A stretch of DNA of 64,000 bases from the NCBI RefSeq assembly GCF_003601985.1, contig NZ_QZXA01000003.1:434001-498000 (forward strand), in the 5' to 3' direction. Source of the DNA: Mesorhizobium jarvisii (lineage in GTDB: Bacteria; Pseudomonadota; Alphaproteobacteria; Rhizobiales; Rhizobiaceae). The translations under genes and the position numbers were made by a program. The first letter of the stretch is position 1, and every line of letters begins with the position of its first letter. Under the pieces are notes generated by a model, which had not been told where the DNA came from, searched no databases, and saw nothing but the letters and a program-made list of their open reading frames with translations. Shown one piece after another: positions 34,945-44,072 of this stretch.

Positions 34945-35253
34945 TTAGTGATCTTTCGGCCGTCTGGCCTCGAATTCGGCTTTCTTGGCGTCCGACGCTT
35001 CGGTCTGGTTGAGAGCCTGCCACTCGGCATAGGGCATGCCGTAGACGATCTCGCGCGACTGATCCTTGGAGAGATCGACACCTTCGGCATTGGCCGCCTC
35101 GCGATACCAGTTCGACAGGCAATTGCGACAGAAACCGGCGAGGGTCATCAGGTCGATGTTCTGCACGTCGCTGCGTTCCCTGAGGTGCTCGACCAGCCGG
35201 CGAAAAGCGGCGGCTTCGAAATCGCGCTTCTGCTCGTCGCTGAGTTTGGTCAT
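34945..35253 (-). CDS. DUF1244 domain protein
   Basis: A 102-residue helical protein matching DUF1244, with the conserved CRNCLSNWY motif, a possible metal or redox site, near 43-51. GGAGG precedes the chosen ATG at 35253; an ATG five codons earlier overlaps that site. The gene follows the N-formylglutamate amidohydrolase by 11 bases, so they are probably co-transcribed, as is common in Rhizobiales. Function unknown. Confidence 0.85.
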   Translation of the reverse strand: MTKLSDEQKRDFEAAAFRRLVEHLRERSDVQNIDLMTLAGFCRNCLSNWYREAANAEGVDLSKDQSREIVYGMPYAEWQALNQTEASDAKKAEFEARRPKDH

Positions 35254-35264
35254 CGGAACCTCCG

Positions 35265-36062
35265 TCATAGCGGCCCGGTGCGCGAGCCGAATATTTTTAC
35301 CGCATGTATATCGGGACGGCGGTCTATCGCGTCAACGATTGGCGCCAAGCGCTCGGCCCAGGCAAGCGCGCCTTGCTGGTCCGCTATCAGGTCCTGGCGG
35401 ATCTCGATCAGCGCGTGGGCATAGCCGTTGACGATGGCGTGCCTGAACATGGTGTCGCCACGCAGCGCGCCGTCATAGGGCTCGTTGTCGCCGACGATCA
35501 GGTTCTTGTCCTGCGCCAGCATATCGATCAGCGGGCGCGCAACCCGGTCGTCCAGATCCCACAGGATGCCGACATGCCACGGACGTTGCCTGCCCTGCAT
35601 CACCGGCGTGAAGGAATGCACGGAGAAGATGAAGGGCGCCCGGCCGGAAGCCTGCGCGACCGAGGCGATCATGGCGCCGACGGCGTCGTGGTAGGGCCGG
35701 TAGAAGCGGTCGAGCCGCCTTTCGCGCTCTTCCGGCGCGATGGGATAGTTTCCCGGCACCACCGTGCCGTCATAGAGCTGGCGGATGAGCGTCGGATCGT
35801 CCTCGCCGCGATTGGGGTCGATCAACAGCCGCGAAAAATTGGCGATGACCGCCGGCACGTCGAGCAAGCCGGCGAGTTCGCGCGTCACCGCTTCGACGCC
35901 AATGTCATAGGCGATGTGCCGGTCGAACTCCGCCGCGGGCAGGCCGAGGCTGCCATAGTCGTCGGGCAGGTCGCGGCGGGCATGATCGGCCAGAAGCACG
36001 ATGCCCCGCTTGCGGTCGCCCTCGACAATGTCGAAAGGCGCGAAAACTGTGGATCGGGTCAT
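35265..36062 (-). CDS. N-formylglutamate amidohydrolase family protein
   Basis: Hydrolase of the HutG/N-formylglutamate deformylase family (265 residues), which would split N-formyl-L-glutamate into formate and glutamate in histidine breakdown, or act on a related amide. Conserved features are LADHARRDLPDDYGSLG, FSRLLIDPNR and SVHSFTPVMQG. No other hut genes are present in the window, so the physiological substrate is open. Confidence 0.82.
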   Translation of the reverse strand: MTRSTVFAPFDIVEGDRKRGIVLLADHARRDLPDDYGSLGLPAAEFDRHIAYDIGVEAVTRELAGLLDVPAVIANFSRLLIDPNRGEDDPTLIRQLYDGTVVPGNYPIAPEERERRLDRFYRPYHDAVGAMIASVAQASGRAPFIFSVHSFTPVMQGRQRPWHVGILWDLDDRVARPLIDMLAQDKNLIVGDNEPYDGALRGDTMFRHAIVNGYAHALIEIRQDLIADQQGALAWAERLAPIVDAIDRRPDIHAVKIFGSRTGPL

Positions 36063-36278
36063 TGGCGGGAAATGGTCTGTTCGCTGGCTTCCGGGGAGGG
36101 TGCTATCGTCATTCCACGAAGACGACGCGTGCGCAATGCCGTTGTTTGGCCAAGGTTTATCGGGAAATCTGGCAAAGGGCGACGGATAGTGCGCCGGGAG
36201 CCTTCCTAAATCGATTGGAATTGATCAAAACGGCGCGTTGACATGCGCCCGGACTTTTCCGAAAAGGGGCGCAGAGAG

Positions 36279-36797
36279 ATGCAGATGTGGTTCTTGAGGG
36301 GTTTTCGGATGGGTTCCGCTGGCAGGCAGCGCATGCGCTCTGCCTTTGCCATGCCGTTCCTGACCGTGGCCGTCGGCCTGTCGGCGATGGTCATGGCCTC
36401 GCCGGCGCGCGCCGATTTCCGTGTCTGCAACGCCACGCAGAACCTGGTCGGCGTCGGCATTGGCTATCGTGCCAAGGCCGGCTGGATCACCGAAGGCTGG
36501 TGGCACATTGAAGGATCGAGCTGCAAGACGTTGATCGAAGGGCCGCTGTCATCAAGGTTTTACTATCTTTATGCAGAAGACGCCGAGCGCGGTGGACGCT
36601 GGGACGGCCCGATCAACATGTGCGTGGCTGAAAAAGAGTTCAAGATCGCCGGCGTAAACGACTGCGTCGCCCGGGGCTTTCAGCGCGCCGGATTCCAGGA
36701 ATATGACACGGGCGAACAGGCAAGCTGGATGGTCCAGCTGACCGATGAACCCGCAACGGGAGGCGCACCAGCCGCCCCGGGAACCAACAGTCAATGA
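36279..36797 (+). CDS. DUF1036 secreted protein
   Basis: A 172-residue protein with an N-terminal signal (long, with MRSAFAMPFLTVAVGLSAMVMASPARA as its hydrophobic part described by position 20-46) and the DUF1036 body: DFRVCNATQNLVGVGIGYR, WWHIEGSSC and FYYLYAEDAERGG. Six cysteines may form disulfides. Function unknown. Its TGA overlaps the ATG of pyk, an arrangement seen in other Rhizobiales. The exact start is uncertain among several ATGs at 36243, 36279 and 36285. Confidence 0.8.
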   Translation: MQMWFLRGFRMGSAGRQRMRSAFAMPFLTVAVGLSAMVMASPARADFRVCNATQNLVGVGIGYRAKAGWITEGWWHIEGSSCKTLIEGPLSSRFYYLYAEDAERGGRWDGPINMCVAEKEFKIAGVNDCVARGFQRAGFQEYDTGEQASWMVQLTDEPATGGAPAAPGTNSQ

Positions 36798-38230
36798 GAC
36801 GCAGCCGCAAGGTCAAGATCCTAGCCACAATCGGTCCGGCATCCTCCTCCGAGGAGATGCTGCAGAAATTGTTCGAAGCGGGCGCCGATGTGTTCCGCAT
36901 CAATATGAGCCATACCGACCACGAACTGATGCGCACGCTGGTCGGCCGCATCCGCGCCGTCGAGGAAAAGGTCGGTCGGCCGATCGGCATCCTCGCCGAC
37001 CTGCAAGGGCCCAAGCTGCGCGTCGGCAAGTTCGCCAATGGCAAGGAAGTGCTGACGCCAGGCCAGACCTTCACGCTCGACGACAATCCCGAGCCCGGCA
37101 CGTCGACCAGGGTCTATCTGCCGCATCCGGAGATCCTGAGTTCGGTCGAGCCCGGTCACCGTCTTTTGATCGACGACGGCAAGCTCGAGCTGAAGGCGGT
37201 GAAGAGTGACGGCAAGTCGATCGTCTGCACGGTCGTCGCCGGCACGACGATTTCCGATAAGAAGGGCGTCAGCCTGCCCGATACCGACCTGCCGGTCGGC
37301 GCGCTGACCGAGAAGGACCGCAAGGATCTCGACGCGGTGCTCGCCACGGGCGTCGACTGGATTGCGCTGTCCTTCGTGCAGCGGCCCGAGGATCTGGCCG
37401 AAGCGCGCAAGATCGCGCGCGGCCGCGCCCTGATCATGGCCAAGATCGAAAAGCCGCAAGCCGTCGCCCGGCTGGCTGAGATCATCGAACTGTCCGACGC
37501 GCTGATGGTCGCCCGCGGCGATCTCGGCGTCGAGATGCCGCTGGAAGCCGTGCCCGGCATCCAGAAGCAGATCACGCGCGCCGCGCGCCGCGCCGGCAAG
37601 CCGGTGGTGGTCGCCACGCAGATGCTGGAATCGATGATCACCGCACCGGTGCCGACCCGCGCCGAAGTCTCCGACGTCTCGATCGCTGTCTTCGAGGGCG
37701 CCGACGCCATCATGCTGTCGGCGGAATCGGCGGCGGGTGCCTATCCCGTCGAAGCGGTAGCGATGATGAACCGCATCGCGACCAAGGTCGAAACCGACCC
37801 GACCTATGCCGGCATCATCAACGCCCAGCGCTCCGAGCCGGAAGCGACCGGCGCCGACGCCATCTCACTGGCCGCCCGCGAGATCGCCGAGACGCTGAAA
37901 CTGTCGGCGATCATCACCTACACGGCATCCGGCACCACCGGGCTGCGCGCCGCGCGCGAACGGCCCCAGGTGCCGATCATCGCGCTGTCGCCGATCCTCA
38001 ACACCGCGCGGCGGCTGTCGCTTCTGTGGGGCACGCACTGCGTCGTCTCGCCCGATGCCACCGATCTCGACGACATGGTCAACCGCGCCTGCCGCATTGC
38101 GCTGGAAGAAGAGTTCGGCAAGCCGGGCGACCGCGTCATCATCACCGCTGGTGTGCCGCTGAGGACGCCCGGCTCGACCAACATGCTGCGCATCGCCTAT
38201 GTCGGCTCGGAAAAGCAGGGCAGCCGCTAA
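36794..38230 (+). CDS. pyk: Pyruvate kinase
   Basis: Converts phosphoenolpyruvate and ADP to pyruvate and ATP at the end of glycolysis. The 478-residue enzyme shows the N-terminal KILATIGPAS, FRINMSH, the catalytic lysine motif IMAKIEKPQA, the divalent-ion site MVARGDLGVEMP, and the ATQMLESM segment. The C-terminal allosteric domain is complete. Start overlaps the DUF1036 stop (ATGA), so translation is coupled to the secreted protein. Confidence 0.97.
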   Translation: MRRSRKVKILATIGPASSSEEMLQKLFEAGADVFRINMSHTDHELMRTLVGRIRAVEEKVGRPIGILADLQGPKLRVGKFANGKEVLTPGQTFTLDDNPEPGTSTRVYLPHPEILSSVEPGHRLLIDDGKLELKAVKSDGKSIVCTVVAGTTISDKKGVSLPDTDLPVGALTEKDRKDLDAVLATGVDWIALSFVQRPEDLAEARKIARGRALIMAKIEKPQAVARLAEIIELSDALMVARGDLGVEMPLEAVPGIQKQITRAARRAGKPVVVATQMLESMITAPVPTRAEVSDVSIAVFEGADAIMLSAESAAGAYPVEAVAMMNRIATKVETDPTYAGIINAQRSEPEATGADAISLAAREIAETLKLSAIITYTASGTTGLRAARERPQVPIIALSPILNTARRLSLLWGTHCVVSPDATDLDDMVNRACRIALEEEFGKPGDRVIITAGVPLRTPGSTNMLRIAYVGSEKQGSR

Positions 38231-38323
38231 GCAGCTGATTTTGAGACTGAAGCGTGTCGCGCGGTTTCGTGCGGCTCGCCGTGGCTGGAATACAAAGCGC
38301 GGTACAAGGATCCCAGCCTTCAT

Positions 38324-38794
38324 CTAGCCTCTGGCCGTCGCGATCCTGAGCGATCTTGCCGCGGCCTCCGGGTGGTCCCTGCGCTGAAGAAACCGACGCG
38401 CACGGAGAACTGCGTCATATAGATACTGATCCGGACCCAACATCTTTCGCCGGTTCAATTCGGTCGTGTCGAGCAGGTCGAAATCGACCTTCTGGATCGT
38501 GCAGTGCCAACCGGCACTGTGGGAGGTCCAGCCCTTTCGATGGTGCTCCAAAAGGCGCTCGCGGTCGGAGTAGCCGTGGTAGTCGAAAGCGATGACGCCG
38601 TTCGTCACATAGACATGGTTTCCTGAAAAGCCCTCGGCCGGAATGATCCGCTCCGCATAAAATCCTTCAAGCGGGGGATGCTTGAGGAAAGTGCCTGCAA
38701 GAATGTGGCATGCGCCGTAGCCGAAGAAGATGCGATCCGGCAGCGCCCATCGCTTTTCCGGGTTTTTCTTGATGCCGTGCTTGAGGACATACAT
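38324..38794 (-). CDS. Unrecognised conserved-looking protein
   Basis: A 156-residue cytoplasmic protein I cannot place in a family. It begins MYVLKHGIKKNPEKRWALPD and contains FFGYGACHILAGTF, GFSGNHVYVTNGVIAFDYHGY and a C-terminal KMLGPDQYLYDAVLRARRF. It has several His and aromatic residues but no signal or membrane helix. Its ATG is one base after the stop of the alpha/beta hydrolase (TGA-G-ATG), so the two are translationally coupled. Codon use is typical of the genome; the gene is probably real. Confidence 0.7.
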   Translation of the reverse strand: MYVLKHGIKKNPEKRWALPDRIFFGYGACHILAGTFLKHPPLEGFYAERIIPAEGFSGNHVYVTNGVIAFDYHGYSDRERLLEHHRKGWTSHSAGWHCTIQKVDFDLLDTTELNRRKMLGPDQYLYDAVLRARRFLQRRDHPEAAARSLRIATARG

Positions 38795-38795
38795 C

Positions 38796-39863
38796 TCAGG
38801 TCGGCGCGAGTTCGGCCTGGGGCTCCTTGATGTCGGCGCACTTGCCCACACCATAGGCATCGCCGGCGATCCGCGCCTCGACCGTTCTGGCCATCGCCTC
38901 CAGGTCGACATCCCCGCCGGCTACCTTCTCGATGGCGCCGACGACGAGGTCCGAGGCGATCCAGTCCGGCTTGTGGCCGAGATTGTGCACCCAGACGAGC
39001 TCCGCGCCCGGTATATCGCGCGCCAGGCCGACGGAATGGATATGGGCATAGACGACCTTGTCTCGGTCGCCCGAAATGACCACGGTCGGCGCGCGGATCT
39101 CTTTGTAGTGCGGCGCGGCGCCAAGCGTATAGCGATAGAGGCCGGCGACGTCGGTGGCGTTGGCGCGAAAGGCCGCAGGCCGCAGCACCAGCGGGATCGC
39201 GGCCGTGCCGAGATAGTCGTCCGGCACCTTGTTGGGCGAGAATACGCAGGTCGTCGCATCGGCCATCTGAAATGTGCCGGCGGGATAGGCGAGCGTTTCG
39301 GAGAAGATCCGGCCGATCACCGGGACGGTGGTCAGGTCGTAGTACCAGGATGTCGCGCCGCCCGGCCAGGGATGGGTCGCCGGCGCCAGAAAGACGAGAC
39401 CGAGCGTCCTGTCGGCATGCTCGCGGCCGAAAGCCGCCGTCACCACGCCACCGAAGGAATGGCCGACGATGATCGCCTTCCTGATGCCGAGGCGGTCCAT
39501 CAGGGCAGCCAGGGTATTGGCCTGCGCCGACGGATCCTCATTGTTGCCGGACCCGCGCCCCGACCAGCCGTGACCCGGCCGGTCGAAGAACAGCATTTCG
39601 GCGCGGCCCTCGAGCAGCGGCCGAAGCGGCAGCACCTGATCCCCGAGATTGGCGCTGGCGCCATGGATGAAGACGATCGGCGGCAGCTCCGCATTGGCGG
39701 CGGCTGGAATGTGGACATAATGGATGCGGGCGCCGCCGATGTCGGCGAATTCGCCAATGGGTGGATCGCGGCGCTCGATCAGCCACGAGCCGACGCGGGT
39801 CACGCCGACCAGGGCAAAGACGAGCGCGAGAAGGAAGGCGAACGCGGCGGAGATCAGGTTCAT
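38796..39863 (-). CDS. Alpha/beta hydrolase
   Basis: Hydrolase of 355 residues, probably membrane-anchored by an N-terminal helix (ISAAFAFLLALVFALVGVT). The nucleophile elbow is VGHSFGGVV, with the oxyanion-hole VFIHGASAN and a catalytic histidine in VHNLGHKPDW near the end. Substrate unknown. It is followed one base later by the unrecognised gene. Confidence 0.85.
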   Translation of the reverse strand: MNLISAAFAFLLALVFALVGVTRVGSWLIERRDPPIGEFADIGGARIHYVHIPAAANAELPPIVFIHGASANLGDQVLPLRPLLEGRAEMLFFDRPGHGWSGRGSGNNEDPSAQANTLAALMDRLGIRKAIIVGHSFGGVVTAAFGREHADRTLGLVFLAPATHPWPGGATSWYYDLTTVPVIGRIFSETLAYPAGTFQMADATTCVFSPNKVPDDYLGTAAIPLVLRPAAFRANATDVAGLYRYTLGAAPHYKEIRAPTVVISGDRDKVVYAHIHSVGLARDIPGAELVWVHNLGHKPDWIASDLVVGAIEKVAGGDVDLEAMARTVEARIAGDAYGVGKCADIKEPQAELAPT

Positions 39864-39900
39864 GTGGGGAGATACGGGGGTGGCGTGGGATAAGTTTTGA

Positions 39901-39940
39901 GTAGGCAGTAGGCAGTAGGCGTAGGCAGTAGGCAGTAGGT
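39901..39940. repeat. Heptamer tandem repeat GTAGGCA
   Basis: GTAGGCA is repeated about six times, with one copy lacking a base and the last ending in T. The downstream bases 39965-39975 (CCTACTGCCCA) can pair with a unit, so a hairpin may form beside the TPR gene end. Such GTAGGCA runs look like short sequence repeats that vary in copy number. Confidence 0.75.
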
Positions 39941-39991
39941 TGGTGTTTGCCGCCCAATCTTTCCCCTACTGCCCACGCCCTATTCCCTGCA

Positions 39992-40600
39992 CTAAATTCC
40001 TTCGCCGGCAAGCTCTTCCGAAAGCGTGGCGACCTGGTCCTGGGCGCTGCGCATCATCGGATAAATGGCCAGCACCTTCTGCCAGGCCTCGAGCGCCGAC
40101 TGCTTGTGGCCAGTCAGCGCCATGATCTGCGCCAGGCCCGACAGCGCGCCGAAATGGCGCGGCTCGAGTTGCAGCGTGTGGTCGATGTCGGACATCGACT
40201 TGCCGTAGTTTTTCATCATGAAATGCACCGTGGCGCGCCGGTTCCAGCCTTCGGCATAGGTCGGCTGCAAGGTCACCACCTGGTCGAGCAAATCGAGCGC
40301 GACGTCGAATTTCTGATTGTCCATCGCTTTTTGCGACCACAACATCATCAGGTCGATCGAGGCGCTGCCGGACTGGAACCATTCGCCCCAGATGTTGCCG
40401 GCGATGCGTTCGGCCGCCTTTTCGTTGCGTTCGCGCTTGAGGTCGGAAAACAGCTTGTCGAGCCGGGCCTGTTTGGTCATCGGCGCGGCGGGAGCCTCCG
40501 GGGCAGCCGGCGCCGCCGGCTGGTCGTCCGCGGCCCTGGCCGGCACGCTTGTGGCGCCGGAAACAAGCAGGGCTGTCAAAAATGCAAAAAGAATCCGCAT
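39992..40600 (-). CDS. Periplasmic tetratricopeptide-repeat protein
   Basis: A 202-residue protein with a Sec signal (MRILFAFLTALLVSGA to VPARA), an Ala/Pro linker and helical TPR-like repeats from about 60 to the end (for example EGWNRRATVHFMMKNYGKSM and HFGALSGLAQIMALTGHKQS, which are consecutive TPR units). It is probably a periplasmic protein-interaction scaffold. Neighbours give no partner. Confidence 0.83.
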   Translation of the reverse strand: MRILFAFLTALLVSGATSVPARAADDQPAAPAAPEAPAAPMTKQARLDKLFSDLKRERNEKAAERIAGNIWGEWFQSGSASIDLMMLWSQKAMDNQKFDVALDLLDQVVTLQPTYAEGWNRRATVHFMMKNYGKSMSDIDHTLQLEPRHFGALSGLAQIMALTGHKQSALEAWQKVLAIYPMMRSAQDQVATLSEELAGEGI

Positions 40601-40709
40601 CGCCCGATCCTAGTCCCGGGCGGCGGAACAGCAAAGTGATTTTAGCGTGAGAAGGTCGGCAGGCCGACAAGCATCAAGGGGCGGAGGCGAAAAGCCTCCG
40701 GCCTAAAGC

Positions 40710-40835
40710 TCAGCCCTGGCGCGCCTTATAGCGCGGGGCGGTCTTGTTGATGATGTAAACGCGGCCCTTGCGGCGAACCAGCTGGTTGTCGCGGTGACGC
40801 GCCTTCAGCGCCTTGAGCGAATTCTTGATCTTCAT
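40710..40835 (-). CDS. ykgO: 50S ribosomal protein L36, zinc-free (YkgO-like) form
   Basis: A 41-residue ribosomal protein: [20 protein letters not shown] then [21 protein letters not shown]. The four zinc-binding residues of ordinary RpmJ are absent, so this is the C-minus form. Zinc-free copies are typical when zinc is limiting; here, as in many rhizobia, it may be the only form. An upstream ATG (40922) would add 29 unlike residues. Confidence 0.9.
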   Translation of the reverse strand: MKIKNSLKALKARHRDNQLVRRKGRVYIINKTAPRYKARQG

Positions 40836-41066
40836 GGTCTTGCCTGTCGGTGTGGACCCGGTTCCGGGTCGAAATTTTAAGGCGCGCCAAAAGACGCGCC
40901 TTTTCAACGGTGGGTGGCTCATAAACGAGGAGCCTTGCCCATGTCAACCGCAAGCATGCTCCACACCTCCATATCATCAAATATCCGCCATATCAGCCGC
41001 TCGGCATTGCACGGTTCCGGGCGGGCTGGGATGATGCGGTGTATTTCAAGTGATTTGGGGTCGATC

Positions 41067-41486
41067 ATGCGCCGAATATTGCTGTCCGCCTGCCTTGTCG
41101 TCCTGGCGGGAACGTCGATCGTGCGCGCACAGGAATGCGACCGCTCCGACGACAGCCAGCAGATGATGAACATTTGCGCCGGCGAGGACTACCAGGCCGC
41201 CGACGCCAAGCTCAATGCGGCCTATCAGGACCTGATCAGCTCCGATGATGCCAACGGCAAGAGATTGCTGCAAGTGGCGCAACGCGCTTGGATCACCTTC
41301 CGCGACGCCGAGTGCGCGCATAGCACAGCCGCCAGCGTGGGCGGCTCCATCCACGCGATGGAGGTCTCGCAGTGCCTGACCAGGCTCACCAATGACCGCA
41401 TCAACCAGCTTGCGGCCTCGGCCAATTGCAGCGAAGGCGATGCCAGCTGCGCCAGCCCCAACGAGGGCAGCGACGAGGTGCAATAG
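41067..41486 (+). CDS. LprI/DUF1311-type secreted protein
   Basis: A 139-residue protein with a signal peptide (MRRILLSACLVVLAGTSIVRA) and the LprI-like body CDRSDDSQQMMNICAGEDYQ, QRAWITFRDAECAH and C-terminal cysteines. The family includes mycobacterial LprI, a lysozyme inhibitor; the role here is unproven. Start at 41067, since upstream in-frame ATGs give no signal. Its end is 11 bases from the purK stop on the opposite strand. Confidence 0.82.
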   Translation: MRRILLSACLVVLAGTSIVRAQECDRSDDSQQMMNICAGEDYQAADAKLNAAYQDLISSDDANGKRLLQVAQRAWITFRDAECAHSTAASVGGSIHAMEVSQCLTRLTNDRINQLAASANCSEGDASCASPNEGSDEVQ

Positions 41487-41497
41487 CTCGTTTTGAG

Positions 41498-42574
41498 CTA
41501 AGTACGGCGGCTGATGCGGGTGAAATGGCCCATCTTGCGGCCGTGCCGTGCTTCGGCCTTGCCATAGAGATGCAGCATCAGATCGGGCTCGGCGAGCAGG
41601 GTGGGCACGCGCAGCACGTCGTCGCCGATCAAATTTTCCATCACGCAGTCGGAGTGGCGCCCCGGGCTGCCCAGCGGCAGGCCGGCAACGGCGCGGATAT
41701 GCTGCTCGAACTGCGAAACGATGCAGGCCGCCTCGGTCCAATGGCCTGAATTGTGGACGCGCGGCGCAATCTCGTTGGCCAGCAGCGAACCGTCGGAAAG
41801 CACGAAGAACTCGACGCCGATGACGCCGACATAATCGAGCGCCGACAGGATTTTTGCCGCGGCCGTTCGCGCCGCTTCAGCCGTTTCAAGTTTGACGCCG
41901 GCCGGCAGGGTCGAGGTGTGGAGAATGCCGTGGCGGTGGACATTCTCGGCCGGGTCGTAGGCAGCCACGGCGCCATCCAGGCCACGCGCCGCGATCACCG
42001 AGATCTCGCGCTCGAAGGGCACGAAGCTTTCCAGGATCAACGGCACATTGCCCATCGCCTCGCAGGTGCCGGCGAAGCCTCCCGTTTCCATGTTGCGGAA
42101 GACACGCTGGCCCTTGCCGTCATAGCCCATGCGCCGCGTCTTCAAGATGCCGCTGCCGCCGAATGTCCTCAGCGCCGCCGTCAGTTCCTCGTCGGTGTCG
42201 ACCGGACGAAAATCGGCGGTGGCAATGCCGATGCCGTTGAGGAATGTCTTTTCACTCACCCGGTCCTGCGCCACGTCGAGCGCGCGCGCCGGCGGATAGA
42301 CCGCTACCTTGGCGGCAAGCGCTTCTGCCGCCGCGACGGGAACATTCTCGAACTCGTAGGTGACGACGGCACTTGCCGCCGCCAGCTCGGCAAGGGCGGC
42401 CGGGTCGTCATAGGCTGCCGTGACCTGCCGGTTGGCGATCTGGGCGGCCGGGCAATCCGGCTGCGGCTCCAGCACGATGGTGCGGTAACCGAGGCGGGCG
42501 GCGGCCATTGCCAGCATGCGGCCGAGCTGGCCGCCGCCGATGATGCCGATGGTCGATCCGGCGGGCAGGCTCAC
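41498..42574 (-). CDS. purK: 5-(carboxyamino)imidazole ribonucleotide synthase PurK
   Basis: ATP-dependent carboxylation of aminoimidazole ribonucleotide to N5-CAIR in purine synthesis. The 358-residue ATP-grasp protein has the PurK N-terminus [31 protein letters not shown] and [14 protein letters not shown]. It starts with GTG overlapping the purE stop (GTGA), as in purEK operons. The last residues MGHFTRI are typical of the family end. Confidence 0.95.
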   Translation of the reverse strand: MSLPAGSTIGIIGGGQLGRMLAMAAARLGYRTIVLEPQPDCPAAQIANRQVTAAYDDPAALAELAAASAVVTYEFENVPVAAAEALAAKVAVYPPARALDVAQDRVSEKTFLNGIGIATADFRPVDTDEELTAALRTFGGSGILKTRRMGYDGKGQRVFRNMETGGFAGTCEAMGNVPLILESFVPFEREISVIAARGLDGAVAAYDPAENVHRHGILHTSTLPAGVKLETAEAARTAAAKILSALDYVGVIGVEFFVLSDGSLLANEIAPRVHNSGHWTEAACIVSQFEQHIRAVAGLPLGSPGRHSDCVMENLIGDDVLRVPTLLAEPDLMLHLYGKAEARHGRKMGHFTRISRRT

Positions 42575-43068
42575 GGCGTGTCCGTCGGTTCGTCGGCGAC
42601 CTTGGCGGTCTGCGAGGCGCGCCAGGCATCGAGACGCTGGGCAAGCTTGTCGTCGTTGAGCGCCAGCACGGCGGCTGCCAACAGGGCCGCATTGGCCGCG
42701 CCAGCCTTGCCGATGGCCAGTGTCCCGACAGGAATGCCGGCCGGCATCTGGACGATGGAGAGCAGCGAATCCTGGCCCGACAGCGCCTTGGATTCCACCG
42801 GGACGCCGAACACCGGCAGCGGCGTCATCGCCGCCGTCATGCCGGGCAGATGCGCCGCACCGCCGGCGCCGGCGATGATCACCTTGTAGCCGGCGGCCTT
42901 GGCGCCCTTGGCGAATTCATAGAGCCGGTCGGGCGTGCGATGCGCGGAGATGATCAGGCGCTTGTGCGGGACGCCGAGCGCCTCCAGCGTTTCGGCCGCC
43001 TGGCGCATCGTCGCCCAGTCGGACTGGCTGCCCATGATGATGGCGACGTCGGCGCGTTGATCGTTCAA
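42571..43068 (-). CDS. purE: N5-CAIR mutase PurE
   Basis: Converts N5-CAIR to CAIR, the step after PurK. The 165-residue protein has IIMGSQSDW near the start, [10 protein letters not shown], and [14 protein letters not shown] at 43068 is the best start: GAGGAG lies eight bases upstream (43077-43082) and the family begins close to this point, whereas an upstream ATG (43125) would add 19 residues. Co-transcribed with purK. Confidence 0.92.
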   Translation of the reverse strand: MNDQRADVAIIMGSQSDWATMRQAAETLEALGVPHKRLIISAHRTPDRLYEFAKGAKAAGYKVIIAGAGGAAHLPGMTAAMTPLPVFGVPVESKALSGQDSLLSIVQMPAGIPVGTLAIGKAGAANAALLAAAVLALNDDKLAQRLDAWRASQTAKVADEPTDTP

Positions 43069-43166
43069 GCTTGTTGCTCCTCGGCGACAAAGGCGCGCCT
43101 TAGCGGAATTCGCGCGGGGCCGCAAGGATATCAGGCCACCGGCAAGGCCAGTGGCTATAATCCAGC

Positions 43167-44072
43167 CTAAACCGCCGCTTTGCGGAAGCGGGCGACGAAG
43201 TCGTCGAGTTCGGGGCGTTCCATGTCGGAGATCGCCCAGTAAGAGAAGGCGCCGTCGCTCCAGTGCACCATCGAGAAGCCGCCGGACGAAAGGTCGTCCG
43301 GCTGGGTGGTCTTGCCGCCCTGCTGCGGTTCGGCGACCAGCGTGATCAGGTGCTCGCGGTGGCGGTAGACCAGGGCCGGCACCGGCCGGCCGGATATCAC
43401 CTCGACCCGGCCGCCGATCAGCGCGTAGCCGTCCTGGGCAAGGTCGGGCGCCGGCGGCGAGACGCCAATGCGGGCGTCGAGCCAGGGCTTGACCGTATGG
43501 CGGTCGGACGAGACGATGTCGATCGGGCTCGCGGCAAGCAGGCTGCGGCGATGGCCGCTGGCGACCGCGGCGGCAAAGCCGTCATCGACGCCGCTCTGCA
43601 TCACCCATTGTGTCGCCCCGCTGGCCAGCACCGCGCTGATCATGATCGACGCGGCCATGGCGCGCCAGTCGAACGAGCCGAAGCGGCGCGTTCTCGGCGA
43701 TGGCCGCGCCTGGGAAGGACGTGTCCCGGCTTCCCGTCTCTGGCCGCCGCCAGGGCCTGCAATCAATCCCGGCAGCGTCGACGGCGTACCCCGCTGCGGC
43801 TCCGCCTCGACCGGCGCCTGCCGTTCGGTGCCCGCCATGCCGATCGACGCGATGCGGGCGCGAAACGCGTCGCTGACATCGGGGCGCGGCAGGCGGCTGA
43901 CAGCGCCTTGCAAGGCGACAATGCGGGCATGCTCGGCGGCAAGCCTGGGGTCGGCGGCGATGCGACGCTCAACGGCAAGAGCGGCTGCCGCATCAAGCTC
44001 GCCATCGACAAGGGCATGGATCATCAGTCTGATACCTTCGGGATCGTTGGGCAGCCCGTCGTCGTGCGTCAT
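43167..44072 (-). CDS. Anti-sigma factor, membrane-anchored
   Basis: Partner of the ECF sigma factor upstream. The N-terminal 80 residues form a helical sigma-binding region ([38 protein letters not shown]). A single membrane helix lies near 140-160 ([20 protein letters not shown]), and the rest is periplasmic. Its ATG overlaps the sigma stop, so the two are made together. It lacks the HxxxCxxC zinc motif of ZAS anti-sigmas. Confidence 0.83.
   Translation of the reverse strand: MTHDDGLPNDPEGIRLMIHALVDGELDAAAALAVERRIAADPRLAAEHARIVALQGAVSRLPRPDVSDAFRARIASIGMAGTERQAPVEAEPQRGTPSTLPGLIAGPGGGQRREAGTRPSQARPSPRTRRFGSFDWRAMAASIMISAVLASGATQWVMQSGVDDGFAAAVASGHRRSLLAASPIDIVSSDRHTVKPWLDARIGVSPPAPDLAQDGYALIGGRVEVISGRPVPALVYRHREHLITLVAEPQQGGKTTQPDDLSSGGFSMVHWSDGAFSYWAISDMERPELDDFVARFRKAAV

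Noticed and set aside
39901-39940. CRISPR array
   Set aside because: Seven-base tandem units with no spacers and no cas genes.
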